NCBI GenBank assembly: GCA_902612125.1
Contig: CACMBV010000002.1
Coordinates: 1-64,000, forward strand
Direction: 5' to 3'
Origin: an uncultured Verrucomicrobiota bacterium
GTDB lineage: Bacteria > Verrucomicrobiota > Verrucomicrobiia > Opitutales > Seribacteraceae
DNA length: 64,000 nucleotides
Made by a program: the position numbers and the translations under genes. How positions within the stretch are numbered: position 1 is the first letter of the stretch; the number at the start of each line of letters is the position of its first letter. Positions 44,496 through 51,866 of the stretch are shown piece by piece. The notes below the pieces were generated by a model. That model was not told the origin of the DNA, made no database searches, and saw only the letters and a program-made list of their open reading frames with translations.

Positions 44496-45104
44496 ATGAA
44501 GAAGTATTTTGCATTCCTTCTGCTCATGCTTCCCCTTGCCATGACAGAAGCCAAGCCCATCAACCCAGAAAACACTCTCACGATCGAGTTACAGGACGGT
44601 CCAGTCGTTATCGAACTCTTCCCGGATGTCGCTCCCAAACATGTGGAAAGAATTAAAATGCTTGTGGGCGAAGGTAAATATGATGGTGTCGTTTTCCATC
44701 GGGTAATTGACGGATTTATGGCCCAAACCGGAGATGTTGAGTTTGGTAATAAAAAAGATTTTAATTCGGGTCGGGTGGGCACCGGAGGATCAGACCTTCC
44801 AGATCTAAAGGAAGAGTTTAACGATAAAAAACATATCAGAGGAACCTGCTCCATGGCTCGATCATCCAGCCCAAATAGTGCCAACAGCCAGTTTTTTATC
44901 TGCTTTGATGACGCTTCATTTCTGGACAGGCAGTATACAGTTTGGGGTCAGGTGATAGACGGAATGGAACTTGTGGACAAGATTAAGAAAGGCTCCTCTT
45001 CCGACAATGGATCTGTCAGCGATCCTGATCACATGATAAAACTCAGTATCGGAAAGCCTGAAGAATCTTCTTCTAAATCTGATTCTGAGGAGAAAAAAAA
45101 GTAA
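44496..45104 (+). CDS. Periplasmic cyclophilin-type peptidyl-prolyl isomerase
   Basis: A 202-residue protein with a signal peptide ('FAFLLLMLPLAMTEA'). The cyclophilin core is complete: 'VVIELFPDVAPKHVERIKML', 'GVVFHRVIDGFMAQTGD' with catalytic Arg (in 'FHRV'), 'GTCSMARSSSPNSANSQFFI' and 'QYTVWGQVIDGMELVDKI'. It speeds cis-trans proline isomerisation of exported proteins. A charged Ser/Lys tail follows the domain. It is convergent with the DUF3299 gene. Confidence 0.93.
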   Translation: MKKYFAFLLLMLPLAMTEAKPINPENTLTIELQDGPVVIELFPDVAPKHVERIKMLVGEGKYDGVVFHRVIDGFMAQTGDVEFGNKKDFNSGRVGTGGSDLPDLKEEFNDKKHIRGTCSMARSSSPNSANSQFFICFDDASFLDRQYTVWGQVIDGMELVDKIKKGSSSDNGSVSDPDHMIKLSIGKPEESSSKSDSEEKKK

Positions 45105-45136
45105 TCCTTCCCGCAGCATTTGGAAAGAGTGGATGC

Positions 45137-45871
45137 TTACAAAGCAGGGCCGGTAATTTCGTCACAGGTCATGTGATAAAGTCCAACGAAAAACTCTTCA
45201 TCCCAACGCTCCTCCACACTAAACTGACCGGTAACCCGGATGATGCGATCCATCATCACCTCCACTCCTTTGGTCGCATGGACAACCACCCATCCATTGG
45301 CCTCCGGGGCCTGCCCGAAACAACAACTCATTTGATCAGGGAGTAGTAAGAATTCTTTTACTTCGTTATTTTCGTCCACAATGGTGGGTATCATAAATCC
45401 TTCGATGGCTACCAGATTTCCGGATTTATCACGCAGTCTCTTGGGTACCCGCTGGGCATAGGCAGAAAAATCAAATTCCTGTCCATCTTTCTCCCATTCC
45501 ACCACATATTCAAAATTCATCATATCGCGAAACGCTAATGGTTGATATTCACTTCCCTCTTCAAGCGGAGGGAGGTTTGAAACTTCAGGGTCTTCCGAAT
45601 TGTTGTTGTCTGCAGGCTTTGCTTGCCCTTTGACCACCAAGCCCTCTTCAAGAACTTTTCCATCGATTGTGCTGTCATTTTCGTCAGACGAAAGAACCAA
45701 GGATTGATTTTCATCAGGCACGGCTGGCTCCCTAATTTCGATAATTGGCTCGCCAACGATGTCTTTTGGAAAGTCATCTGCGGGTTCAGGGCTCTGTTCA
45801 CTGCAGCCAATTCCCAAGACTAAGATTCCCAAGAGCAAGAAAAAGTTCGAGAAATCTTTGAATTTATACAT
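45137..45871 (-). CDS. DUF3299 lipoprotein
   Basis: ATG at 45871 was chosen because it begins a lipoprotein signal 'FLLLGILVLGIGCSEQ' (Cys near residue 23); a longer frame to 45979 has no leader. The protein is 244 residues. After an acidic linker, the DUF3299 domain occupies about residues 125-240: 'GNLVAIEGFMIPTIVDENNE', 'LLPDQMSCCFGQAPEANGWV' with the diagnostic adjacent Cys pair, and 'VTGQFSVEERW'. It is the third gene after an ABC ATPase and permease on the same strand (61 bp gap). A role in metal (perhaps zinc) handling by this three-gene set is remembered from Vibrio systems but not verified. Confidence 0.82.
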   Translation of the reverse strand: MYKFKDFSNFFLLLGILVLGIGCSEQSPEPADDFPKDIVGEPIIEIREPAVPDENQSLVLSSDENDSTIDGKVLEEGLVVKGQAKPADNNNSEDPEVSNLPPLEEGSEYQPLAFRDMMNFEYVVEWEKDGQEFDFSAYAQRVPKRLRDKSGNLVAIEGFMIPTIVDENNEVKEFLLLPDQMSCCFGQAPEANGWVVVHATKGVEVMMDRIIRVTGQFSVEERWDEEFFVGLYHMTCDEITGPAL

Positions 45872-45932
45872 GAGAGAAGTTCTTAGTGATAAACGCTTCC
45901 TATGAGCAAGAAAGTTTCTTGCAAACCATGGT

Positions 45933-47153
45933 TTAGGAAATGGGTTGCAGGAGATCGACCAACTCAGAACGATAGGCATTCACGGCTGCTCCCAAACCGC
46001 CGACCAGTCCGGAAAAAATAATCGCCATGATTACCCAGAGGTCCTGTAGTTGTAAATTCATCCCGTCAAGTAATACACCAGTCTCTTCCACGATGATGCC
46101 TTGCGTGATCAACCCGATTCCCTGCATAATCAATAGGGACCCAAGGACGCCAAGAACAGAAATGATCAAAGAATGACCAAAGATCACTCCGGTCAAAATT
46201 AGCCGCCCCGAGCCCAGGCTCCGCAGGATGGCAAAATCTCTTTTCCTCATATTGAGCGAAGAGTGCATGGTTGAGGCAACCATAAGAATGCCAACCGCCG
46301 CAATCACATAGGCGATCACTTCCAGCACTCCTCGAAACCAGTTCATTTTATCAAAAAAAGAAGCCAGAGTCGCAGCAACTGGCCAGGCAAAGGTAGCCTG
46401 GTTTCCCTGCCGATTGTATCTTATCTCGAGGTTGAACCCTGTGGCTCCTTTGAGTGATAATAGGACTGCGCTGACCGACTGAGCCATTTCCTGATCATGT
46501 CCTTCCATCAGCTGAATTCCTTTGATCGGTACCCAGATCACCTTGTCACTGGGCGTTCCCGTCGCTTCAAGCAGGCCAACCACCACATACACATCCTCAT
46601 GTTGCGTATCTTCCTTAAAATTCAAACCGTGATAGGGTTGAAACTTGTCACCGATTTTAAGATTTAGTTTGTCCGCAACGAACGAACCAACCAATGCCTC
46701 CTTGGCCATTTCAGAAAAAACTCGACCTCTTCGCAATTTGTATTTCTCTCCTTTTTTCCATTCATGTTCGAAAAATAATTCAGGGTCTGTACCCACCAGT
46801 CGGTATCCTAAATAATTATCTCCCACGGCGATAGGATATGCTTCTTCAACTCCCGGAGTTTTTTTGATTAGTTCATATTGTTCCCAGGGAAGATTGCCAG
46901 GGGAAGCATCCAAGTGAAAAAGAGCGTTCAGAATGAGTTGCAGTTTTGAGCCTCTTGCTCCCAGGACCGCATCAAATCCTCCGCTCGCATTCGCAAAAGA
47001 GGTTTGGGTCTGCTTTTGAATTTTCATTGTACCCAGAAAAAGCCCGCCCGCCAAGGCTATGGAAAAAGCCGCGACTAGGGACCCAAAAAAATGTTGCCTA
47101 AAACCCTTGCTTGCCAAGAAGAAAATTAGACCAATCTTTGAATTAAGTTTCAT
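45933..47153 (-). CDS. FtsX/MacB-type ABC transporter permease
   Basis: A 406-residue permease. TM1 ('FFGSLVAAFSIALAGGLFLG') is followed by a periplasmic MacB-PCD-like domain ('GGFDAVLGARGSKLQLILNA', 'AYPIAVGDNYLGYRLVGTDP') and then three FtsX helices ('VIAYVIAAVGILMVASTMHS', 'FAILRSLGSGRLILTGVIFG', 'LWVIMAIIFSGLVGGLGAAV'). This architecture belongs to exporters or mechanotransmitters such as MacB/LolCE, not importers. It works with the ATPase encoded 8 bp upstream; the DUF3299 lipoprotein is its likely periplasmic partner. Confidence 0.88.
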   Translation of the reverse strand: MKLNSKIGLIFFLASKGFRQHFFGSLVAAFSIALAGGLFLGTMKIQKQTQTSFANASGGFDAVLGARGSKLQLILNALFHLDASPGNLPWEQYELIKKTPGVEEAYPIAVGDNYLGYRLVGTDPELFFEHEWKKGEKYKLRRGRVFSEMAKEALVGSFVADKLNLKIGDKFQPYHGLNFKEDTQHEDVYVVVGLLEATGTPSDKVIWVPIKGIQLMEGHDQEMAQSVSAVLLSLKGATGFNLEIRYNRQGNQATFAWPVAATLASFFDKMNWFRGVLEVIAYVIAAVGILMVASTMHSSLNMRKRDFAILRSLGSGRLILTGVIFGHSLIISVLGVLGSLLIMQGIGLITQGIIVEETGVLLDGMNLQLQDLWVIMAIIFSGLVGGLGAAVNAYRSELVDLLQPIS

Positions 47154-47161
47154 TTATTGAC

Positions 47162-47864
47162 TCACCCCACTTTATTGAGATCTTCCCATTTTATCGAATG
47201 TTCGAAACAACTGAAGATCCTCGGTTCATGAGAAACCACAATCAAGGCACATTGATTTTTCATACATAAAGATTTAAGCAGTTCAATCGATCGTGTCGCA
47301 TTTTCGGGATCCAGGCTGCCGGTTGGCTCATCTGCCAGAATTAATTTTGGATCATTCGCAAGGGCCCGGGCGATGCCCACTCTTTGCTGCTGCCCGATTG
47401 ACAACTGGGCAGGCAGATGATTTTCTCTTTCCGACATCCCCACGGCAAACAGTAATTCTTTCGCTCTTTGATCACTGGCATTTCCTGCCAAAGCCATTGC
47501 CACTAAAATGTTCTCCAAAGCTGTACAACCCTGAAGAAGGTGAAACGATTGAAAAACATAACCTAGCGTTTTCGCCCTCATACGGTCTTTCTCAGATTCT
47601 GAAAGTTCAGAAACTTTCGTTGCTGCAATTGATATACTCCCTGAGTCTGCTTTCATGGTTCCTGCTAAAAGATTGAGAAAAGTACTTTTTCCACTTCCGC
47701 TCCTGCCAAAAATGGCAATCTGTTTGCCTGCACCCAGGGTAAAACTCGGGATATCCACCACCTCTATATTTTGGCCATCGCTCTTCCTGAATGTTTTTTT
47801 TCAAATTCCTGACCTCCAAAAATTGAAGATCCCCATCTATCGTTTGTTTAGAAGATGCAGACAT
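47162..47864 (-). CDS. LolD/MacB-type ABC ATPase, reading frame broken at an A8 run
   Basis: The main frame (199 codons from GTG 47761) carries Walker A '[17 protein letters not shown]', signature '[15 protein letters not shown]' (Ile for the usual Gly), Walker B '[12 protein letters not shown]' and 'VVSHEP', but lacks the first two beta strands. Those are encoded upstream in another frame: ATG 47864 gives '[20 protein letters not shown]' then 'LKK'. At a run of eight T on the plus strand (47794-47801, A8 on the coding strand) dropping one A restores '[18 protein letters not shown]', exactly the missing ABC N-terminus. So the gene is intact apart from one base. It may be an assembly error, a mutation, or programmed slippage at A8. 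Confidence 0.85.
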
Positions 47865-47937
47865 CGACAACTATGTACTGATTTAAATCGAATGAATCAA
47901 GATTCGTGTAACTCAAACTTTAAAAGAAAATTAAGAC

Positions 47938-47957
47938 TTGTTAATAATTGTTAATAA
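47938..47957. repeat. Perfect 10-bp direct repeat in divergent promoter region
   Basis: TTGTTAATAA occurs twice back to back, between the ABC ATPase (minus) and Nudix (plus) genes. It may be a regulator site; nothing else is recognisable in the 118-bp gap. Confidence 0.6.
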
Positions 47958-47982
47958 GGGTAGATGAATAGTTGGTGTGGTT

Positions 47983-48384
47983 ATGGAAAAAGGTGTAGTT
48001 AAGTGGGGGGTTATTCCCTTTCGGGGAGTTGATAATGAGAACCTCGAGTTTCTGGTTGTCTCGACCAAGAATGGTAACTGGAGTCTGCCCAAGGGTAATC
48101 CCATGAAAAAACTCGGTTCGAAGGGAACCGCTTTGCAGGAAGCGTATGAAGAAGCTGGAATCATCGGAACAGTTGTGGATCAAAAAATTTCCACTATAGT
48201 AAAAGGTAAATGTATGGCTTTTTACCCGATGGAAGTGAAAAACGAACTTGCCGTTTGGCCTGAATCTGACTGGAGACAAAGAAAATGGATTCGAACAAAC
48301 GAAGCCAAAGATTATCTTAATCACGGTTCGCTTAGATCCATTCTCAAAGAACTTTCAGGGAAACTTTTACCATCCTGTACTTGA
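47983..48384 (+). CDS. Nudix hydrolase
   Basis: ATG 47983 gives 133 residues (a GTG two codons upstream is possible). It is a small Nudix protein: 'WGVIPFRGVDNENLEFLVVS', 'NWSLPKGNPMKKLGSKGTAL' then 'QEAYEEAGIIGTVV'. The Nudix box keeps the metal-binding 'EAYEEAG' but shows Leu and Gln where the usual first Glu and Arg lie, as in diphosphoinositol-polyphosphate hydrolase-like members ('PKGxPxK...EAAxxEAYEEAG'). Such proteins cleave nucleoside or polyphosphate diphosphates. It lies 31 bp upstream of the DUF3570 gene on the same strand. Confidence 0.82.
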   Translation: MEKGVVKWGVIPFRGVDNENLEFLVVSTKNGNWSLPKGNPMKKLGSKGTALQEAYEEAGIIGTVVDQKISTIVKGKCMAFYPMEVKNELAVWPESDWRQRKWIRTNEAKDYLNHGSLRSILKELSGKLLPSCT

Positions 48385-48415
48385 CCATAATGAAGTACTG
48401 AGCGAAACCTTACTT

Positions 48416-49552
48416 GTGAAGGTTCTATCTCTTTCCCTTTGGCTACTTCTCCTTCGCCTCCTGGAAATTTCGTCCTGGGGCCAGAACTACTTACGCGGAA
48501 AGTATCGTGAATGGATCGAAGATAATGATCGGGTGGAAGTACGATCCTGGTATGCAGAAACAGAAGTTGAGCTTGAACAAGGCTGGTCGCTGGATTTCCT
48601 GGGCACAATTGATGCCTGGTCAGGAGCGACGCCGTACGGGCTGCCACCCTCTTCCGCCATCGCTGTAAATGATTGGCTGCAAATCGTACCGGAGGAGATA
48701 AGAAAAGCGGGCCTGTTTACCGTAAAGAAAGAAACCCAAAATCATGACTTTTCATTCGAATATGGAATCAGCGATGAGCCCGATTACCTGTCCCGTAGTT
48801 ATGCCGTCCAATATTCATACAAACTAGCGGCTGAGACCTTGATTGTAACATGCGGGTTTTCGTTGCAGGATGATTCCGTCAAAGACTTTACTGGAAGTTT
48901 TGTGGAAAAAAAGACCCCTTCGCTATCCGCTGGCTTAACCCGAATTCTCGATAAATTCACCAGTATATCCTTCAACTTTACCTACTCATGGCCAACCGGG
49001 TATTTAAGCGATCCTTATAAAAATACTCCACATGAAATTTTTGGAAGCATTGGTTTGGCACCTGAAAATCGTCCCGATAAACGGGAGATTTTTATCTTCT
49101 ACTCAGAATTATCCCGTTACTTGGATTCATTGAAAATAGGGACTCATCTGAGTTACAGGTATTTCCAGGATGACCACCGTTTGAGCGGTCATACCATTGA
49201 AATTGAAGCAAACAAAAGACTCGGAGAAAAATGGATACTTTCCCCGCGCTATCGGTTTTACACTCAAAATCAGACATCCTTTTATAGCCCAAAAATTCGC
49301 ACTTATGCATTCTTTGATACTTACATGTTATCACCCGATTCATCCGAAGGTCCTTTTTATTCAGCGGATCATCGATTGTCTTCCTTTGATTCACATGGCT
49401 TGGGCTTAAAACTATCCTTCTTGATGGAGGATAATCTTACCCTTGATGCAGGATACGATCGCTACCTTACTAAAGGAAATGACGGGGTAACGGATGCTCG
49501 CGTCTACCCGGACGCCAATGTTTTCACGATTGGGCTGCAATGGGAACTTTAA
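48416..49552 (+). CDS. DUF3570 family outer-membrane beta-barrel protein
   Basis: GTG at 48416 was chosen because it starts a signal peptide ('KVLSLSLWLLLLRLLEISSW'); the longer frame from 48248 overlaps the Nudix gene and is not signal-like. The 378-residue mature protein is beta-rich with 'YREWIEDNDRVEVRSWYAET', 'LDFLGTIDAWSGATPYGLPP', 'SISFNFTYSWPTGYLSDPYK' and 'KLGEKWILSPRYRFYTQNQT'-like strands, matching the DUF3570 barrel family (cut here for space). It ends in aromatic 'VFTIGLQWEL'. In many Gram-negatives DUF3570 genes travel with ApbE and DUF4266 genes, as here. Role: probable outer-membrane export/insertion component; unproven. Confidence 0.82.
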   Translation: MKVLSLSLWLLLLRLLEISSWGQNYLRGKYREWIEDNDRVEVRSWYAETEVELEQGWSLDFLGTIDAWSGATPYGLPPSSAIAVNDWLQIVPEEIRKAGLFTVKKETQNHDFSFEYGISDEPDYLSRSYAVQYSYKLAAETLIVTCGFSLQDDSVKDFTGSFVEKKTPSLSAGLTRILDKFTSISFNFTYSWPTGYLSDPYKNTPHEIFGSIGLAPENRPDKREIFIFYSELSRYLDSLKIGTHLSYRYFQDDHRLSGHTIEIEANKRLGEKWILSPRYRFYTQNQTSFYSPKIRTYAFFDTYMLSPDSSEGPFYSADHRLSSFDSHGLGLKLSFLMEDNLTLDAGYDRYLTKGNDGVTDARVYPDANVFTIGLQWEL

Positions 49553-50526
49553 CCTCTCCTTTGGATAAACCTTTTTTTTTGAGTCAGGAAAGAGATCTCA
49601 CGGTCCTCTCTTTTCAAGCTTTCGGCACTAGATGCAAGGTTAAATACTCCGCTTGTGAGTCGATCGACTTTGAATTCGCCTCGCAGAAAGTCGTTAGTTG
49701 GGTACAGGAATTCGAACAAAGATACTCCCGTTATTTGCCAAATAACTGGTTATCAAAGATCAATGAGTCGGCAGGTGAAAAACCTGTTTTGTTGAACGAA
49801 GAGGATGAAATGGTACTTAAAGCAGCCAGTTTTGCCTTCTTTCAAAGTAACCAGGCGATTGACCCTTCCTGCCTTCCACTCACCACTCTTTGGCAAGAGG
49901 CAAAAGCAAAAAATCAAGTGCCGGGAGATTTGGAAATTTGCCAAGCCAGGGATTTGGTGGATTGGCAAAATGTGCAAATTTCAGAAAAAGAGATTTACCT
50001 GCCAATACAAGGAATGGGATTGGATTTTGGAGGCTTTGGCAAGGAATACGCCGTTGATCAAGTCGCAGAAAAGCTGAAATTGCTTTCGTGCCAAAACTTT
50101 TTGGTTGATTTCGGCGGTGATATTTTTGCTTCCGGTTTTGCTTCCGAAGATGTTCCCTGGAAAATAGGCATCGAAAAACCTGTGGGAGAAGGAAGTCCCG
50201 GGTTTCTAGTCAGCCTGAGCAACCGGGCTTTGGCCACTTCCGGAAATTACCGCAGGTTTTTCGATTTGAACGGGAAAAGATATGGTCACACGGTTGATCA
50301 TAGTACGGGCTATCCCACCATTCATTCGGAACTCAGTGCCTCTGTAATAAGCCCAAGCTGCCTTAAGTCTGGAATTATTTCCACCTCTTGTTTGATGGTC
50401 GGCAAACAGGCAGGGCTTCGAATGATCGATTCGGAGTGGAATGTCGAGGGTTGTATTCAGTCATTTGATTCTCCCCTGCTCAGCAATAAATTTTATCAAT
50501 ACATTCAAAATGAAAACCTCACTTAA
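49540..50526 (+). CDS. apbE: FAD:protein FMN transferase (ApbE family)
   Basis: A 328-residue ApbE protein that attaches FMN to a Thr or Ser of target flavoproteins. Visible motifs are 'FGTRCKVKYSA', 'IDPSCLPLTTLW', 'GMGLDFGGFGKEYAVDQVAE' (FAD/Mg site), 'QNFLVDFGGDIFASG', 'RALATSGNYRRFF' and 'GKRYGHTVDHSTGYPT'. Unlike most ApbE proteins it shows no signal peptide or lipobox, so it may act in the cytoplasm. Its ATG overlaps the DUF3570 stop by 13 bp and its own 3' end overlaps the DUF4266 gene by 17 bp. The likely target is encoded in the same operon. Confidence 0.9.
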   Translation: MGTLTSPLDKPFFLSQERDLTVLSFQAFGTRCKVKYSACESIDFEFASQKVVSWVQEFEQRYSRYLPNNWLSKINESAGEKPVLLNEEDEMVLKAASFAFFQSNQAIDPSCLPLTTLWQEAKAKNQVPGDLEICQARDLVDWQNVQISEKEIYLPIQGMGLDFGGFGKEYAVDQVAEKLKLLSCQNFLVDFGGDIFASGFASEDVPWKIGIEKPVGEGSPGFLVSLSNRALATSGNYRRFFDLNGKRYGHTVDHSTGYPTIHSELSASVISPSCLKSGIISTSCLMVGKQAGLRMIDSEWNVEGCIQSFDSPLLSNKFYQYIQNENLT

Positions 50527-50731
50527 TCTATCGACCCTTCTTGCCATAATTCTCACTGGTTGCACCCCTAAGATGACGGTTAGCCCCATGGAAAGATATC
50601 ATTTAGCGGATGTGGTCATGAAAGCCGATCGCGATCCGCTTTCTCAGAAGATGAACGACCACGCTTATTTTTCAAGAGAAGGTTCAAGAGGTGGACGGGG
50701 TATAGGGGGTGGTGGTTGCGGATGCAATTAA
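50510..50731 (+). CDS. DUF4266 small lipoprotein
   Basis: ATG at 50510 gives a 73-residue lipoprotein with lipobox 'LLAIILTGC' (Cys18). The mature part has the DUF4266 pattern: 'MERYHLADVVMKADRDPLSQ', then 'HAYFSREGSRGG' and the highly characteristic C-terminus 'GGGGCGCN'. The longer in-frame ORF upstream lacks a signal. Its start overlaps the apbE 3' end and its end overlaps the next gene, so all are translated from one message. Function is unknown; association with ApbE and DUF3570 is known for the family. Confidence 0.88.
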   Translation: MKTSLNLSTLLAIILTGCTPKMTVSPMERYHLADVVMKADRDPLSQKMNDHAYFSREGSRGGRGIGGGGCGCN

Positions 50732-51819
50732 GCAAAAAAAAACTGCGGGTAATCCTGTCTTTTGCCCTGCTTGTTGAAGCCAGATCATTTGCCCCAAAAA
50801 TCATCAAAATTTCCGGACTGCTCCTCAAACCCGTACCCAGTTTTTTAAAATCCGTTCACGGGTGGATGCCGGCGACCGCTGGTGTGGTTACCACTCATGC
50901 TCTCTCCGGTGCCACAACAGAAGTAAAGTCATATCAGGGAAATTCCCTTAGTGTTAAAACTGGAGAGACTGTAAGCTTTCGATTCTTCACCTCAAGGTAT
51001 ACGGCTGGAAGCTACAGAGTTTCTGGTTTACCAAACGGGTTAAGTTATGACGGAAGAAATACTATTAGCGGATCAATCTCCGAGGCAGGCAATTATTCCG
51101 TCAACATCATTGGATATCGCGGTTACAGCCAAAACGGATCTTCCACCCCCACTTTTTTACTCAGTGTAGATGCCAGCGATCCTGTTCTACCCATAGATTC
51201 TGATGGTGATGGCGTAGATGATTCGAGTGACCAGTTCCCCGATGACCCTAAACGGGCTTCGGGTTCTGACTTTGACAGCGACGGCACCGACGATGAATTT
51301 GACAATGATGATGACAATGACGGGGTCGTCGACACTTCCGATCTCTATCCCAAGGATGCTCTGCGGGCATCAGGGAACGATGCGGACGGCGATGGCACCG
51401 ATGACGAATTCGACGGCGACCGAGACGGGGATGGCGTGGATAATACAACTGATCAGTTCCCCGATGACCCCAAACGGGCTTCCGCCGATGACTTTGCCGG
51501 TGACAGCAATGAAACAATCACAACTAATTTTTCGTCCACAACCAACTTAAGTGATAACTGGTTCGATGCCTGGTTAGGCATCTTTTACACCGCCAACAAA
51601 CAAAATTGGATCTTTCATTCTCACCTAGGGTGGTTATACATACATCCAGTTGGAAAAGACGCTTTTTGGTTTTATGATTATGACCTCGGATGGTTATACA
51701 CCTCCAAGGACTTATACCCCTATTTTTACCGAAATTCTCCAGCTGGATGGCTTTATCATTTAGCTAATTCCAAAAAAAGTCGGTTTTGGAGTTACTCGCA
51801 GGAAATCGAGTTGGAGTAA
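50722..51819 (+). CDS. Surface protein with SGAT motif, thrombospondin-3 Ca repeats and Trp/Tyr-rich tail
   Basis: ATG at 50722 gives 365 residues. The N-terminus is hydrophobic/basic but not a textbook leader. Residues 57-66 read 'TTHALSGATT', containing SGAT, the core of ApbE flavinylation sites. A beta-sandwich (putative Ig, 'VSFRFFTSRYTAGSYRVSGL', 'GLSYDGRNTISGSISEAGNY') covers about 70-150. Thrombospondin type 3-like Asp-rich repeats follow to about 260 ('DSDGDGVDDSSDQFPDDPKR', 'DADGDGTDDEFDGDRDGDGV'). The end is a Trp/Tyr-rich module, 'GWLYIHPVGKDAFWFYD' and 'LGWLYTSKDLYPYFY', of a kind seen on secreted proteins of marine verrucomicrobia. It is probably exposed on the cell surface. Confidence 0.78.
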   Translation: MQLSKKKLRVILSFALLVEARSFAPKIIKISGLLLKPVPSFLKSVHGWMPATAGVVTTHALSGATTEVKSYQGNSLSVKTGETVSFRFFTSRYTAGSYRVSGLPNGLSYDGRNTISGSISEAGNYSVNIIGYRGYSQNGSSTPTFLLSVDASDPVLPIDSDGDGVDDSSDQFPDDPKRASGSDFDSDGTDDEFDNDDDNDGVVDTSDLYPKDALRASGNDADGDGTDDEFDGDRDGDGVDNTTDQFPDDPKRASADDFAGDSNETITTNFSSTTNLSDNWFDAWLGIFYTANKQNWIFHSHLGWLYIHPVGKDAFWFYDYDLGWLYTSKDLYPYFYRNSPAGWLYHLANSKKSRFWSYSQEIELE

Positions 51820-51866
51820 CTCACCTATTATTTTAAAGTGGCTGTCGCTTCTATGCGTAACGCCTC

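Noticed and set aside
47607-47870. Open frame of 87 codons on the minus strand, upstream part of ABC ATPase
   Set aside because: Not a separate gene: its first 25 codons are the N-terminus of the frameshifted ATPase, the rest is out of frame reading.
48248-48415. Longer start for the DUF3570 protein
   Set aside because: It overlaps the Nudix gene by 137 bp and does not begin with a leader; GTG 48416 starts a clear signal peptide.
51248-51517. Minus-strand frame with Arg/His-rich product across the thrombospondin repeats
   Set aside because: Antisense artefact of the Asp-rich GAT/GAC codons.
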